A stretch of DNA of 64,000 nucleotides. It comes from Dimorphilus gyrociliatus. Taxonomy: Eukaryota; Annelida; Polychaeta; Dinophilidae. Under the pieces are notes generated by a model that was given only the letters and a program-made list of their open reading frames with translations, searched no databases and was not told the origin of the DNA. Positions 34,601-45,219 of the stretch are shown here, one piece after another (positions within the stretch are counted from its first letter, which is position 1; the number at the start of each line of letters is the position of its first letter). Location of the stretch: assembly GCA_904063045.1 (NCBI GenBank), contig CAJFCJ010000002.1, forward strand, positions 1,572,422-1,636,421, given 5' to 3'. Made by a program: the position numbers and the translations under genes.

Positions 34601-35525
34601 ACACGATGCTATACTCGAAGCTGTACAAAGTGGGAATACAGAAGTTCCTGTTCGTAGTCTATTTAATCATATTCAAAAATTAACAACGCCCCAACCTGGA
34701 GCTGAGAGAACTGGATTGGAAGTAGAGTTCGCCAGACTCGCTCAAACAAAACCAAATTCCGCCACGAAATTTGTATCTGCAACCTTGGCTGTAAATCGTT
34801 TCAAGAATCGCCTCGTCAATATTCTACCCTATGAGAATTCCAGAGTGTGTTTGCAAGCGTTACGAGGTGTCGAAGGATCAGATTACATAAACGCCAGTTT
34901 CATAGATGGCTACAGATATAGGAAAGCTTATATAGCCACACAAGGTCCATTGCAGGAAACGACAGAAGATTTCTGGCGTATGCTATGGGAACATAACTCT
35001 ACTATAATTGTTATGCTCACAAAATTGCGCGAAGGTGGAAGGGAGAAGTGTTTTCAGTATTGGCCGGACAGATCTGCTAGATATCATTGCCTTGTGGTTG
35101 ATCCCGTTGCTGAATATAATATGCCCGCATATATTCTCCGAGAGTTTAAAGTCACCGACGCTCGTGACGGCCAGAGCAGAACGGTTCGTCAATTCCAATT
35201 TACCGAATGGCCCGAACAAGGAACTCCAAAATCAGGCGATGCCTTTATCGATTTTATCGGTCAAGTTCACAAAACAAAGGAACAATTCGGTCAGGATGGA
35301 CCTATTACGGTTATGTGCTCAGCGGGTGTCGGTAGAACGGGAGTTTTTATAGCATTATCAATAGTATTGGAAAGGATGCGCTATGAATGCGTTGTCGATC
35401 TCTTCCAAACAGTAAAATTGCTGAGAACACAACGACCGGCCATGGTACAAAGCGAAGATCAATACAGTTTTTGTTATACGGCCGCTTTGGAATATTTAGG
35501 ATCATTTGATCATTATGCAACATAA
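19680..35525 (+). CDS. Lar: LAR-type (type IIa) receptor protein tyrosine phosphatase
   Basis: There are seventeen phase-consistent exons: 19680-19767, 22816-23121, 23676-23839, 23902-24025, 24217-24243 (27-nt microexon), 24566-24868, 25171-25449, 25918-26018, 26081-26288, 27796-28110, 29476-29787, 30541-31053, 31150-31242, 31873-33070, 33149-33287, 33363-33481 and 33551-35525, giving about 2087 residues. The order is signal peptide (1-20), three Ig domains (Ig1 with a Lys-rich [12 protein letters not shown] loop like the heparan-sulfate site of RPTP-sigma), about nine FN3 modules (the last divergent), one TM helix (about 1405-1428), and phosphatase domains D1 and D2. D1 has KNRY, WPDHGTP and [11 protein letters not shown] (Cys near 1728). 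D2 has KNRL, WPEQGTP and [11 protein letters not shown], as expected for a weak or inactive domain, and ends [12 protein letters not shown] as in vertebrate LAR. Known role: axon guidance and synapse adhesion receptor. An upstream UTR exon may exist. Confidence 0.96.
19768..22815. other. LAR intron 1
   Basis: A 3-kb intron between the signal-peptide exon and the Ig1 exon. It contains AT-rich spacer and an imperfect foldback (22584-22609 against 22736-22762) ending about 50 bp before the Ig1 exon. No additional coding exon was found, and the flanking exons already join in phase. Confidence 0.6.
24217..24243 (+). other. Lar: LAR 27-nt cassette microexon (meB-like)
   Basis: A 27-nt phase-1/phase-1 segment with AG in front and GTAAGTG behind, lying between the second Ig2 exon and the Ig3 exon. 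Inclusion adds nine residues (about VSPSKTEKQ) and skipping keeps the frame. Vertebrate type IIa RPTPs carry the meB microexon at the same place, the Ig2-Ig3 linker, where it controls synaptic ligand choice. Usage here is inferred from sequence. Confidence 0.65.
26289..27795. other. LAR intron between FN3-2 and FN3-3
   Basis: A 1.5-kb T-rich intron. It contains two TGACGTCT sites flanking a CTCGA/TCGAG hairpin (27008-27036) and (TA)n with repeated TATACTGTATA (27303-27385). No coding exon is supported. Confidence 0.6.
28111..29475. other. LAR intron between FN3-3 and FN3-4
   Basis: A 1.36-kb AT-rich intron with a perfect 12-bp inverted repeat with a 2-nt centre (28323-28348). A possible tiny exon near 29104 does not keep the frame and was rejected. 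Confidence 0.6.
29788..30540. other. LAR intron with consecutive hairpins
   Basis: This intron after FN3-4 holds a GC-rich stem (29818-29833 with 29861-29877), a T11/A11 foldback (about 29918-29939), GATATTATCA/TGATAATATC (30002-30024), CAATTTTTT/AAAAAATTG (30024-30045) and GTGCT/AGCAC (30091-30107). No coding content was seen. Confidence 0.6.
31243..31872. other. LAR intron with nested inverted repeats
   Basis: The intron between the two FN3-6/FN3-7 exons. Outer arms CCTCCTAAA (31440-31448) and TTTAGGAGG (31692-31700) enclose several small hairpins. Another pair, ATACTTCATAGTT near 31715 and AACTATGAAGTAT near 31803, follows. No coding content was seen. Confidence 0.55.
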
Positions 35526-36064
35526 TTTCAATTATTTTTTTCTCCCTGACCTGCATTGCTTGTTTTTTTCATTTTATACTAATTTCTAACTTATCTATGC
35601 GGTCACATACAAGAAGTTTGTTTGTTTATTTGTATTTATTTTTTTTATTTCGCAATTATTACTTTTTTGATCTAGTCGCGCACATCAGTGTGTATAACAT
35701 AACATATATATATATATATATATATACATATATATATTTTTACTTACGTACTAAAAAAGTATATTAGAAGGAAGAAACAAGCATATATTGCATACACTAC
35801 GAAAAAAGGATATATTTTACATAATTCTATGTTACAACTTTTATCTCGAGGATGGACTTAAAACAAGAAATTTAGTTTCCGATTTTTATTGCTTTATCAA
35901 TAATGATGTATACTCGAGTGTGGCTGTTTGATTGTAGTTGAATTGTATAGAATTAGAATGCCGTTCATTGGTTGAGATATTTAAAAAACAAAAAAGTACA
36001 AATAAATTTCTATATGTATACATATATAATACATATCTTTGAAAATGAGGAGTTTTTTTTTTTA
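35526..36064. other. Convergent 3' spacer between LAR and WDR70
   Basis: LAR 3' UTR with T runs and a (TA)n repeat (35704-35727). A minus-strand AATAAA (TTTATT at 35885-35890) lies about 175 bp beyond the WDR70 stop. No gene was seen. Confidence 0.55.
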
Positions 36065-39000
36065 TCATTTTTGCTTTTTCGTTGGAGGTTGCTCATCATC
36101 TTCTTTAGATTCTTTGCTAGTAGATACAGCAGACTGATTCCTGTAAAATGAAAAAAAAAAAATACTTATAAATCTCACGATTTTATATTTTCTGCTATCA
36201 ATTTACTTTTTGTATGCTGGAGTAACCCAAAACGGATTTTTTTCAGCCTCTTCTGCATGACGTAATATAGCCGCCTTTATATCTTTATCTCGTTCATCAT
36301 GAGTTCTAACGGCGATTGATTGCAGTACGTATTGGGCTAAAGTTGCACCCTTAGTCGCCAATCTTCCTCCACTTCCTGGTCCGTTTACAGGTAGATCTGG
36401 CCTATGAGATTTCACAGGATCTTTTCTTTGTTTCTCCTCTAAAGTCTTTTTGCTAGAGTACTTCTTCTCTTTAAATAGAGATAGAGCATAAGGAGTGATA
36501 ATATGATTTATTTGATTATCATTCGTCTGCTTCTTCTTTTTTATCTTTCTTGCCAAGCATAGTTTTACACCCTTGTTACTCTTCTTTTCATCGTATAAAA
36601 TTTTTATATCACCATCGCCGCAGCCCAAAAATATTTGATTAAGCCGAGCATGCCAAGCTAGCCGCACGACAGATGACGTACTAACTGTCAAATCGGCTAC
36701 AGGCGAAAGAGTATCACGATCTAAAAATATTACGTTCCCCTCTTTTTCATTGAGTTTAGTTGAGAGTCCCGTTATGACTAGACGATCATCCGGGCTAAAA
36801 ATAACGTCAGTCATTGCAAATCTATTGTAAAGATCTGATTTTTCGGCAATATATTTTTTAGTATTTCGAATATCCCATAATTTAACAGTATCATCTCCAC
36901 CTCTGGTTGCAAAATTATTTCCATTATAGGCAAAAGATACGCAGGAAGTGTCACTTCCATTCTGATGACCATCTCGAATAATAAACGCCGGATTTACCTG
37001 GATTTTTTTTTTTTTGATATAAGTTAGATTATTAATTTTTATGACAGTTCACTTACAAAATATTCTTTATGGGGCCAAACTTGTATAGATCCGTCATTGC
37101 ATGCAGCTACTATATATTTTCCGTCCTTATTATATGTGGCAGCAGTAGGAATGGCTTTTCGACCTTGCTTAGTTTTTGTCTTTATTATATTTCTATGTTT
37201 ACGGTAACGTCCAACGTCCCACAATCTAATAGAACCATCGTTTGAGAAGGTCATAAACTCCTCTTGATAATAGGGATGCCAGTCTCCACCGTTTAACATG
37301 GCTATATGACCCTTTGTATTTGCTACATCAACTATATATTGATCACCTTTAACACATTCCATTTTCTATAAAATTAAATTTTATGTAAAAAAAACTAGTT
37401 GAAAATTTTTTGGCTCAATTAACACAAACCGTATATCCATCTCTATTTAATAATTTTGCTTGAGCACTACCAGATACACATAACAATAGATCACCCGTAT
37501 TATTATATTGTAAGGACTTTATTTGATGGCATTCACAAGGTCTAAATGACCGGAAAGCTTGAAATGTAGAATCCATGCCACCAAAATCCCATAACTTAAC
37601 ATCAAAGTCGAAGCTTCCACTAGCCATTCTAGCCCCATTGTTATCGATACCAATTGCTGAAATCGTCTTAGATCCGTGTTGTAAAATAACGTCTCCATCC
37701 ACGGGTATTCGACTCAAAGGATTCTAGGAGAAAGAAAAAGCAATGAGATCAAATTTTCCTCAAAGGATTTTATCACATTAAGACCAACAACAAAAGAACA
37801 ACACGATGCGATCTATTTTAGGCTACACTAATAAAACATGTCCCGCCTACGAAATTAGTAACCAATTCTTTCTGATACTATATTATCTCTTACGCCTATG
37901 GTTTACCTAGTATTACCTATGCTGTAGTCGTTATAATCTATAAATAACTATGTGTATATACATATATACAGTACAGGTACCCTATTTTTAGCCACTTGTT
38001 TTTTTTTTTTTCCAAAAATGAATTTTTCTTTTTTTTGGCCTAAACAAGATGTTTTAAAGAGAAGTTAAAATAAGGACAACTCATCTATCTTTAAGTGAGA
38101 TTTATAAAATCTTTGTTTATCACAATAGAAATAAGAAAATTATTGATTTATGCAAACATTGACTAAATTGGTTAATTAAGTAAAAGTAGTAAGTGATAAA
38201 TATTCAAGAATAATTTTCACAAATTATCTAATACTGTTACAAAATGACTTTCATTTTTACCATTCGCAACTTCATTATTCTTATTTTAAAAAATATAGAA
38301 AAATCGATTTTAACACCTCATTGATGAAAAGATATATTTTTCTTATCAAGTTTGTATTAAATACAGCTTTTATAATTCTCAAGTAAGGATAGATAATTTG
38401 TCTTCATTTTAATTTCTGGTAAAAACATCTTGCTTAGGCCAAAGTTGAAAAAAAATTTAATTTTCAAAAAAAAAAATGGTGGCCAAAAATAGGGTATCGG
38501 TACTGTATATAAATATATATGTATTTGTAAAGAGCACATTCCTATTAGCACTGTACCAACACACAATATTGTGCATATAGTAAACATTAATAATAATTTA
38601 AAGTATCTATATAGATATCTTTATATTGCTAGTAGAAATTGATAGTCAAAAATATCAAATTATTCCTGATTCGCCTTGAGAACAATTGTACTACGTAGCT
38701 CATTTTAATAGTAATCAACCTCTTTACGAGACATCTAGTATCTCTTCATCAAATAGAAGAGAATATACCTCAGAAAAATATACACCTAGGGACGAAATCT
38801 CTCAAGATTCACAAACAAAAGATTTCTTGTACTTTTCGTTTTTTTTTTGGGTTAAAAATATGTGTTAAAAATGTTCATTTAGTCGTATTCCTCTTCTCCA
38901 GGCTATTATGTATATAATATATATACTGTATATATATATATATTATAATTTTTGAAAAGCTTGTAATATAGAGTTATTAAAAACTAGCAGTTAGTGAGAA

Positions 39001-40270
39001 AACCATAAAAAAAAATTTCCTATTAAATATTCTTGAAACGTATAATTAAATATTAATTTAAATCCGGTTTTTTATTAAATTTTTTTTCAATAATAATTTC
39101 GTATTCTATTTATAATTGAATCTGTCAATGTTTAAATGAGTGTTACTGCCATTCTTAATAATAAAATTACTGCATTAGACTAAATTTTGTTGAATAAATC
39201 ATTAATCTCATTTTATATAATTTAAAATAAGGATGGATAAATAAATTTTGATCGTTAGCAGGAAGATAAATTATTACGTTAATGTTTGATAACTTTCAAA
39301 ATAAATAAAGGCGTTTACTGCTCTTTAACCATTAGCCATTATTCAGTAAAGTTAATGGCAACCTTTATACTAAAAGTTAGTTCCTGGATCAAATATACAA
39401 GATATCTTTACTGAACAAATGCCTTTAGAATTCGAATGAGAGGCAGATGTGTGCATTTAAAATTCTTATTGTTTGAAGAGATAGCCCGGTATTATGTTTA
39501 CTTACGACGTCTAAATTGTCAAAAGTTTCATCTTCATTTTCATCTTCATCTTCTTCGTCATCTTCTTCACTAGTGTCTCCTAGATCTTTATCTTGACTTT
39601 TTGGAGGTGGCATTGGACCTTTTTAGACAAAATGAATGGTTGTTTATTAGAAAATTTATCGAGGAATAAAGTAGACATTTTTTTTACCAATAACATCATC
39701 ATCATCATCGCTATTTTCTTCGTCGTCATCATCACCGTATGCTTTACTTGAACTAGGTAAATCTAATAAAAAATATGTTTAGTTCATGAACTTTAATGGA
39801 ATTTCAGTAATTCCACTAACCCAAATTCCGCTTTAATAGTTCTTTATCTTTTGAATCCTCGCCAGGTACTTTGTTCGAAGTGACATCATCATCTCTATTT
39901 GCTAATAAAGATAGATAAAGATGACTGTTTTGTTCTGATAAAGAGATATAATGATTTTTACCTAGTACACTAGCCCCTCTCTCTATTGCTAATTTTCGTG
40001 CCTTTTCAAACATTTCATTAAAATCAAATGTTCGAGCTTTTTCTGAAGAAAATATAGAAATGTTATATCTAGAAAGAAATTATTCTATTATCGCTCAACA
40101 AATCAATTAAAAACTGTAGTTTAGATAAATAAAGTGGAGATTTTAGATGGATCGTATCTAAATGATTCCATAAAAATACTCTAGTAGAAAGTGATTGCGA
40201 AAAATTGAACGTAGATCATTTAAAATGTAAACAACGTTTTAAATTCGTTCTTACTCTGTTTATCCGCCAT
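36065..40270 (-). CDS. WDR70: WD repeat-containing protein 70
   Basis: There are nine minus-strand exons: 40270-40255, 40042-39962, 39901-39821, 39762-39688, 39618-39506, 37723-37430, 37365-37057, 36997-36207 and 36140-36065. All junction phases fit, giving about 611 residues (human has 654). The N-terminal KKARTFDFNEMFEKARKLA block is followed by an Asp/Glu/Ser-rich linker with VIGPMPPP. The WD40 propeller has blocks such as SGSFDFDVKLWDF, CECHQIKSLQYNNTGD, KGDQYIVDVANTKGH, GGDDTVKLWDIR and VIFSPDDRLVITG. The tail has SHRPDLPVNGPGSGGR and EKNPFWVTPAYKK, typical of WDR70 (Drosophila gastrulation defective family). Known role: nuclear WD40 protein linked to CRL4 ubiquitin ligase, H2B ubiquitination and DNA repair. 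Intron 37724-39505 carries a MITE. Intron 39902-39961 is 60 nt and fully open, so retention would keep the frame. Confidence 0.95.
37967..38505. mobile_element. Tc1/mariner-like MITE in a WDR70 intron
   Basis: A 539-bp element with long imperfect terminal inverted repeats (about 130 bp). The left end reads CAGTACAGGTACCCTATTTT and the right end is its complement with few differences (ending ...TATCGGTACTG). Both ends are flanked by TA (37965-37966 and 38506-38507), the target duplication of Tc1/mariner elements, and the terminus starts CAGT as usual for that group. No transposase reading frame is inside, so it is non-autonomous. The arms also share blocks (GGCCTAAACAAGATGTTTT against GGCCTAAGCAAGATGTTTT), and they are still clearly alignable by eye. 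Confidence 0.8.
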
Positions 40271-40335
40271 CTTTCGGTCAGCAACAATCAGCAATACTCA
40301 GCTGTGCAGCGCCTGTCAGCGATCCAAGATGGTGG
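40264..40335. promoter_or_regulatory. WDR70/NUDT divergent promoter with YY1-type sites
   Basis: Only 159 bp separate the two divergent start codons. AAGATGGCGG spans the WDR70 ATG (minus strand, 40264-40273), and AAGATGGTGG sits at 40326-40335 on the plus strand. AANATGGCGGC is the known YY1 core, often found in short 5' UTRs overlapping the start codon. Binding is inferred. Confidence 0.45.
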
Positions 40336-40429
40336 CCAAAGAAGTTAATTTGTAAACATGCATATATCGTACAGAATTCTCCGTGACTGCGAAGGGCTTC
40401 TGAAAAAATTTACTTTTTAACAAAGTGTA

Positions 40430-40923
40430 ATGGTGAAGGAGAAACCTAATTCTGTAAGGTGTTACGACAAAGATGGTTTTCGTCAAAGAGCAGCTTGTCT
40501 TTGCTTTAAAAATGCGCAAGAAAGCGAGGTAAATTGGCTTGATGTGTTTATATTAATTATGTATAAATATGTTTTTGATTTCTCCAGCTGCTCCTTGTAA
40601 GCGGTAGTCGTCGTCCAGACATGTGGGTCGTTCCTGGAGGAGGTTTAGAACCTGCAGAAGCTGCATATCAAGCTGCTCGAAGAGAGGTGATGGAGGAAGC
40701 CGGTGCTAGAGGACGAATAGATCGCTCTCTAGGAATATTTGAAAATGTTGATAAGAAAACAAGGACAGTTGTTTACGTCATGCACGTTAGTGAGTTGATT
40801 GAAGACTGGGCGGACAGGGTTGAACTGGGGAGGCGAAGACAGTGGTTCAGCCTTAGCGAGGCACGTAAACATCTTGCAAAACACAAACCTGTGCAATGTT
40901 CCTACGTCGATCTTCTACCTTGA
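40430..40923 (+). CDS. NUDT3: Nudix diphosphoinositol polyphosphate phosphohydrolase (DIPP)
   Basis: There are two exons, 40430-40528 and 40588-40923, giving 144 residues. The family hydrolyses diphosphoinositol polyphosphates, diadenosine polyphosphates and mRNA caps. The start MVKEKPNSVRCYDKDGFRQR and the RAACLCF strand match human NUDT3 closely. The Nudix box is intact: GGGLEPAEAAYQAARREVMEEAG, which I describe by its GX5EX7REVXEEAG pattern at about residues 51-73. Later blocks GIFENVDKKTRTVVYV, EDWAD and GRRRQWF, and the closing HKPVQCSYVDLLP, are DIPP-specific. It lacks the variable tail after this point in NUDT3/4 (about 170-180 residues), so it is a minimal DIPP. The symbol is given for the family; one-to-one orthology with NUDT3 rather than NUDT4/10/11 cannot be stated. 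Confidence 0.93.
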
Positions 40924-41135
40924 TTCCTTTCGTCTTAACTTGAGCGATATGAGGATTGTAGCATAATATTTGTTCTTCAAAACGATATTTATTTTTGGTA
41001 AAGTCTTTCATTAATTAACGCATAATTATCCGAATGAATGTGATTGTGTATTTTATAAAAAAAAGGAAAAAAAAAAAAAACGACTCGATAATTAGTTATA
41101 TTATGTGCAATCAAAAATTGTGCGAAATTTTAATG

Positions 41136-42509
41136 CTAAATATTTCTTCCGACAATCTTTACCGGTTCTAAAACAGATTCAACAACAGGTTTTATCAATA
41201 TAAACTCTAAGTGTTCCATTTCCACCAGATGAGGTCTTAGAAAACCAACTTCACATTCGAGGGTTGCCGACGAACTGCTAGACGAAGAAGATGAAGAACT
41301 TGAGGAGGATGACGAGGAAGATGATTGAGAGTCCGAAGGTGTAGACATTTTCCTTAGAGGCAGATCTTCAGACGTAAATTGAAACCTTTCTATGGGTTCA
41401 TCATCCGCTGATAACTCTGTAATTTTTTCATCAGTTTCTTTTGAAGAAGAAGTCGATATTTTGTCAATAGAACAATAATTTGAATCTTGATCATCCTGTG
41501 GAGCGAAATGATCCCAAATTTTTGATGTGCTTTCAATAGCCTCTTTTTCTGATTCATAAGGGATTCTGCAATTATCTGCTAGAGGATTTGTGACTTGATC
41601 TTCTACAACTGTGTAGATGATAACATGGTTATTTATCGTCTCTTCCACGGAGAAGGGAGTAAAGTCATCTTTTTCATCCATTTTGCACATTATGGCGACG
41701 TGGCGCCTGTCTAATCCACTTTTACGAATACTTCTACGCAATTCCGTCTGAACACTGAAATCTGCAGTTGCTGTATCGGTGGCACAGTCAGCCACCTCGA
41801 TATTTTGTGAACCAACCGGTATAACAGCTATTGCATGATACACGTGATCATCAGATTTCTCTATTGTTGTTACTCCTGTAGTTGAGTGGTTCTGTACTTT
41901 ATCTTTAGACTTTGGAGCTTCATCTTCTGAAGATGAAGAGCTAGAAGAATCTGATCTTGATCTCTCCCTTTCTTCGATAGTAATCTGCTTTGGTGGAGGA
42001 ATCATCTCAATTTCAATAGTTTCTTCTTTCTTTTCAATTTCTACTTTCTCAACTGTCCTTATAGGGGTAGCAACAGCCACCACAGATATGCTAGTCTTAG
42101 AAGATGACCTAGAAATATTTTTGACTTCTTTTTTCTCTTCTTTTTTCGTTCCTTTTTTTTCCGGTTCATCTTTTTTCTCTTTTTTCTTACTTTCAATGCT
42201 GTTTCCACTTCTAGCTTCGTTACCCACACTCTGACTTGTTTGCATCTCTTCTAAAGGTACGACTGCTGTGTTTAGATCACCCATTGTGTTGTATCTCTTA
42301 AGTTCACTGTATTCCGCATTGGTATTATTTAGTTCCAAAGTCGACAGCCATGTTGATAATTCTCTGTCAATTGTATCCCCATCAGCTTGAACACCTAATT
42401 CATCCCAACTTTTTTTCCCCTTTCTCTTCTTTTTCGAATGTTGTTTACTCAACTTCTTATCGTTATCTTTCACCTTTTCTGACGACTTTTTACTATTTTT
42501 ATTGCCCAT
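41136..42509 (-). CDS. Unrecognised charged, Ser-rich protein with N-myristoylation motif
   Basis: A single open exon of 457 residues. I place the start at the ATG giving MGNKNSKKSSEK because the open frame upstream of it has no ATG. Gly2 with Ser6 and Lys7-Lys8 fits the N-myristoyltransferase pattern, and the next 40 residues are strongly basic, so a myristoyl-plus-basic membrane anchor is likely. A conserved-looking block WDELGVQADGDTIDRELSTW follows, then low-complexity Lys/Glu and Ser/Arg/Asp regions, a more ordered centre (HAIAVIPVGSQNIEVADCAT, VETINNHVIIYTVVEDQVT), a run of 19 serines (41268-41324) and a hydrophobic end (FILIKPVVESVLEPVKIVG). No enzyme or binding domain is recognised. 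Further upstream exons cannot be excluded. Confidence 0.7.
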   Translation of the reverse strand: MGNKNSKKSSEKVKDNDKKLSKQHSKKKRKGKKSWDELGVQADGDTIDRELSTWLSTLELNNTNAEYSELKRYNTMGDLNTAVVPLEEMQTSQSVGNEARSGNSIESKKKEKKDEPEKKGTKKEEKKEVKNISRSSSKTSISVVAVATPIRTVEKVEIEKKEETIEIEMIPPPKQITIEERERSRSDSSSSSSSEDEAPKSKDKVQNHSTTGVTTIEKSDDHVYHAIAVIPVGSQNIEVADCATDTATADFSVQTELRRSIRKSGLDRRHVAIMCKMDEKDDFTPFSVEETINNHVIIYTVVEDQVTNPLADNCRIPYESEKEAIESTSKIWDHFAPQDDQDSNYCSIDKISTSSSKETDEKITELSADDEPIERFQFTSEDLPLRKMSTPSDSQSSSSSSSSSSSSSSSSSSSATLECEVGFLRPHLVEMEHLEFILIKPVVESVLEPVKIVGRNI

Positions 42510-44267
42510 GCTCAACAGAGAGAGCGATTCAAAGTGACTGAGCAACTAAGTTTGTAATGCATTTATAACTTTCTTATCAGTTGACGTGTATTAGTAATAT
42601 TTGTTAGTTCGCATACCTTTCACATCAAACACGTCACCTATTCATCTATTTAAACATTGAATGTCAATAGATAACGCAATACGTACAAACGCACAGATTG
42701 GTGCTTGTTAATAAAAATTACAAAGAAATGATGGATAACCGGAAGTAGGTCTTTGTCAGTACTTTTAGCGGATGCACATTGACTCCTCAAATTGCTAATA
42801 GGAATATGATTTTGATTGAACTATAACTAAGTGTTAATTATTGAATAAAGAGGAATAAAGACACGTATGATAAAACCCCCTTCCTTTAGAAGAAAAGAGC
42901 GAAAATTATACTAATTATCTAGTGCAAATTTGATAAAAAGTAGTAGATATTTCATTAGAATTTATATCTTTTACTATATTTTCTCATTTTGTTTTAATTA
43001 ACAATCCAAAAGATCTAAAACAAAAAAAAACAATCGAATATGGAACAATGGTTTTTTTATTCAAAACAATAAAAACAATAAAATATTGATTACATTAGAA
43101 TAAAACTGTCCCTCTATAAAATAACGTTTTTTCTGTTTATCTTCGAATAAATAGACAGAAAGAATATTATCAAAAAGCAATAATTTTTAAAGAAAACTAC
43201 AAAAAAAAATCAATCGTCAAAGCACTAGAAACTACTCAAAATAATTGACAATGATTTTATCGATAAAAAAATAAAAAAAAGGAATAAAAACTGGTAAAAA
43301 AAAATAAATTATCCCAGTTTAATCTCCATAAAAATCAAATATTTAAGAATTAATACTTTGAGCTTAACGTTTCTTGTTTAAATTGTCCAATTACTGATGG
43401 AACGAGACAAGCAGTTGCCAAGTGTTGTGCAAGTGGGGTAGCTTTTTTTCTTTTACTAGCTCTCTCCCTCTCTCTGTCTGTCTCTCTTTCATTCCTAATC
43501 TTTCATTTTTCTCACTCTTTTATCCTCCCTTCCATTCCCCATTACAAGTAAGTAATAAATGTATAAATTATCTTTCGTATGTAAATTTTATACTTAAATT
43601 TTAATGCAAAATTAAGACCATTTTAAGATCTTTAATCTTTAGATAATTTAGCAAAAGTATTATTAATCCTTGATGGAAACGGATGTATTCTTTCTATTAT
43701 ATTCTTATTTAGCATCACTTAAACGGTAGATGGAGTTGTTAAAAATTATTTAATTATTTTATGATAATATTACAGGAAAGAAGGGAGTTTTTTTTTGCAT
43801 CATTTCCACACTGTTCTTTCGTTCCGTTAAACCTTATTATATTCTAGATTCTTTCTTTCTTTTGCTTTTTTTTTAAGGTTATGAGAAACTTTAGAATTTT
43901 TTGCTAATCTAATACCTAAATGCATAAAAAAAGAGAGAAAAAAGGTGGTACTTGTTAGTCTTTTTTTCCCTTTATTTATTCTGCTATTATATTACATTAC
44001 AGGTTCAAAATGTCAGACGAAAAAAATTTTCAAGATTGATAATCGACTTGAAAGGTAAGTAAAGCATTTTATTTCTCTCTTTTTTCTTCGATATTAGCAC
44101 AAGAACTTTGGAAATATTTTCAATGTTTTACTCTCTTTTTATAATATTTGAGAAGGGTTTGGTTCTCTATTCTATCCTTTTTCTACTAGTTTCATAATCC
44201 TTGTTTGGCAAGTATACAAAATATATACATATCTACTTATAGTATAAGTAGGGGGAATTGAGAGGTA

Positions 44268-44366
44268 GGTAGATAGCTAGATAGATAGATAGATAGATGA
44301 CGTAAATTGTCTTTCTCTTTCTCTCTCTCTCTCTCTCTCTCGCTCTCTCGCTCTCGCTCTCTCTCG
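44268..44366. repeat. GATA and CT microsatellites
   Basis: (GATA)n at 44268-44298, then a CT/CGCTCT-rich tract at 44311-44366. Confidence 0.85.
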
Positions 44367-45219
44367 CCTGCATATATACTATTTGTACATATGATAAACG
44401 ATATGGAAAGAAAGTGGCAAGATGAAGAAAATGGGTTGTAGTTTTATTATATTTCTCTTTTCTGTTTTACAATTTATTTAGTTAAAATAGGTCACAAAGA
44501 TTTTTACTTTTAAATTTTTAAGTCGACGAATTCTCATGAAGGTTCTTTCACATACTTAGGGAAATCACCTACTCTTAGGCGACTCTTTCTCTGGCCTAAG
44601 TTAATTAAGCTAGAAGAAAGGGGTTGTTCTATTCGATAATATTATCTATTTCTCTTTTAATATCTGATTGTATTGAGTTTGCTGTTTATTTATATAATTA
44701 TCATATAATCTCAGAGATCTATCACCTTTCTATATAAAACACACATTGTGGTATAAAGTGTATGAGAACCAACCAGATGACTCTACTGCATTTAGAAAGC
44801 GCCCTCTATCACTGAGGCTTGTACTGATCAATCTTCTTGTGTTAATGAAACCGTCAGATAGTGTTATATTGCAGCGCTGTTTACGCTCAGTCTTTTTCTT
44901 CGAGTGGACCGCGATATTCGACGCTTTTTTTGCGCATTGGCAGATTTTAACAGAAGGCTATTCAGGTAACAAGATTAACGCTGATATTAATCAATATTTT
45001 CAGGGAAAAAAAGCAGGCAATGTAAAATCAATTTTTTTAGAGTGCCTTTTATTTGAAAACGGCGTCTGATTTTCGACGCTTTCCACTCGTCTGTACCGTT
45101 GGCCTGAATCTTTGACTCAAACCTTATGAGGTGAGCAAAGTTTCAGGTTATTGGTATGAGGCGTCTAATCTTCGAGCCACGCCATCTATCAGTTTTGTCA
45201 TAAGTATTACAGGTGGAGT

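Noticed and set aside
44746-45069. 107-codon open frame upstream of calaxin
   Set aside because: Begins with TTG, no recognisable domain, and lies in a region with short DNA repeats.
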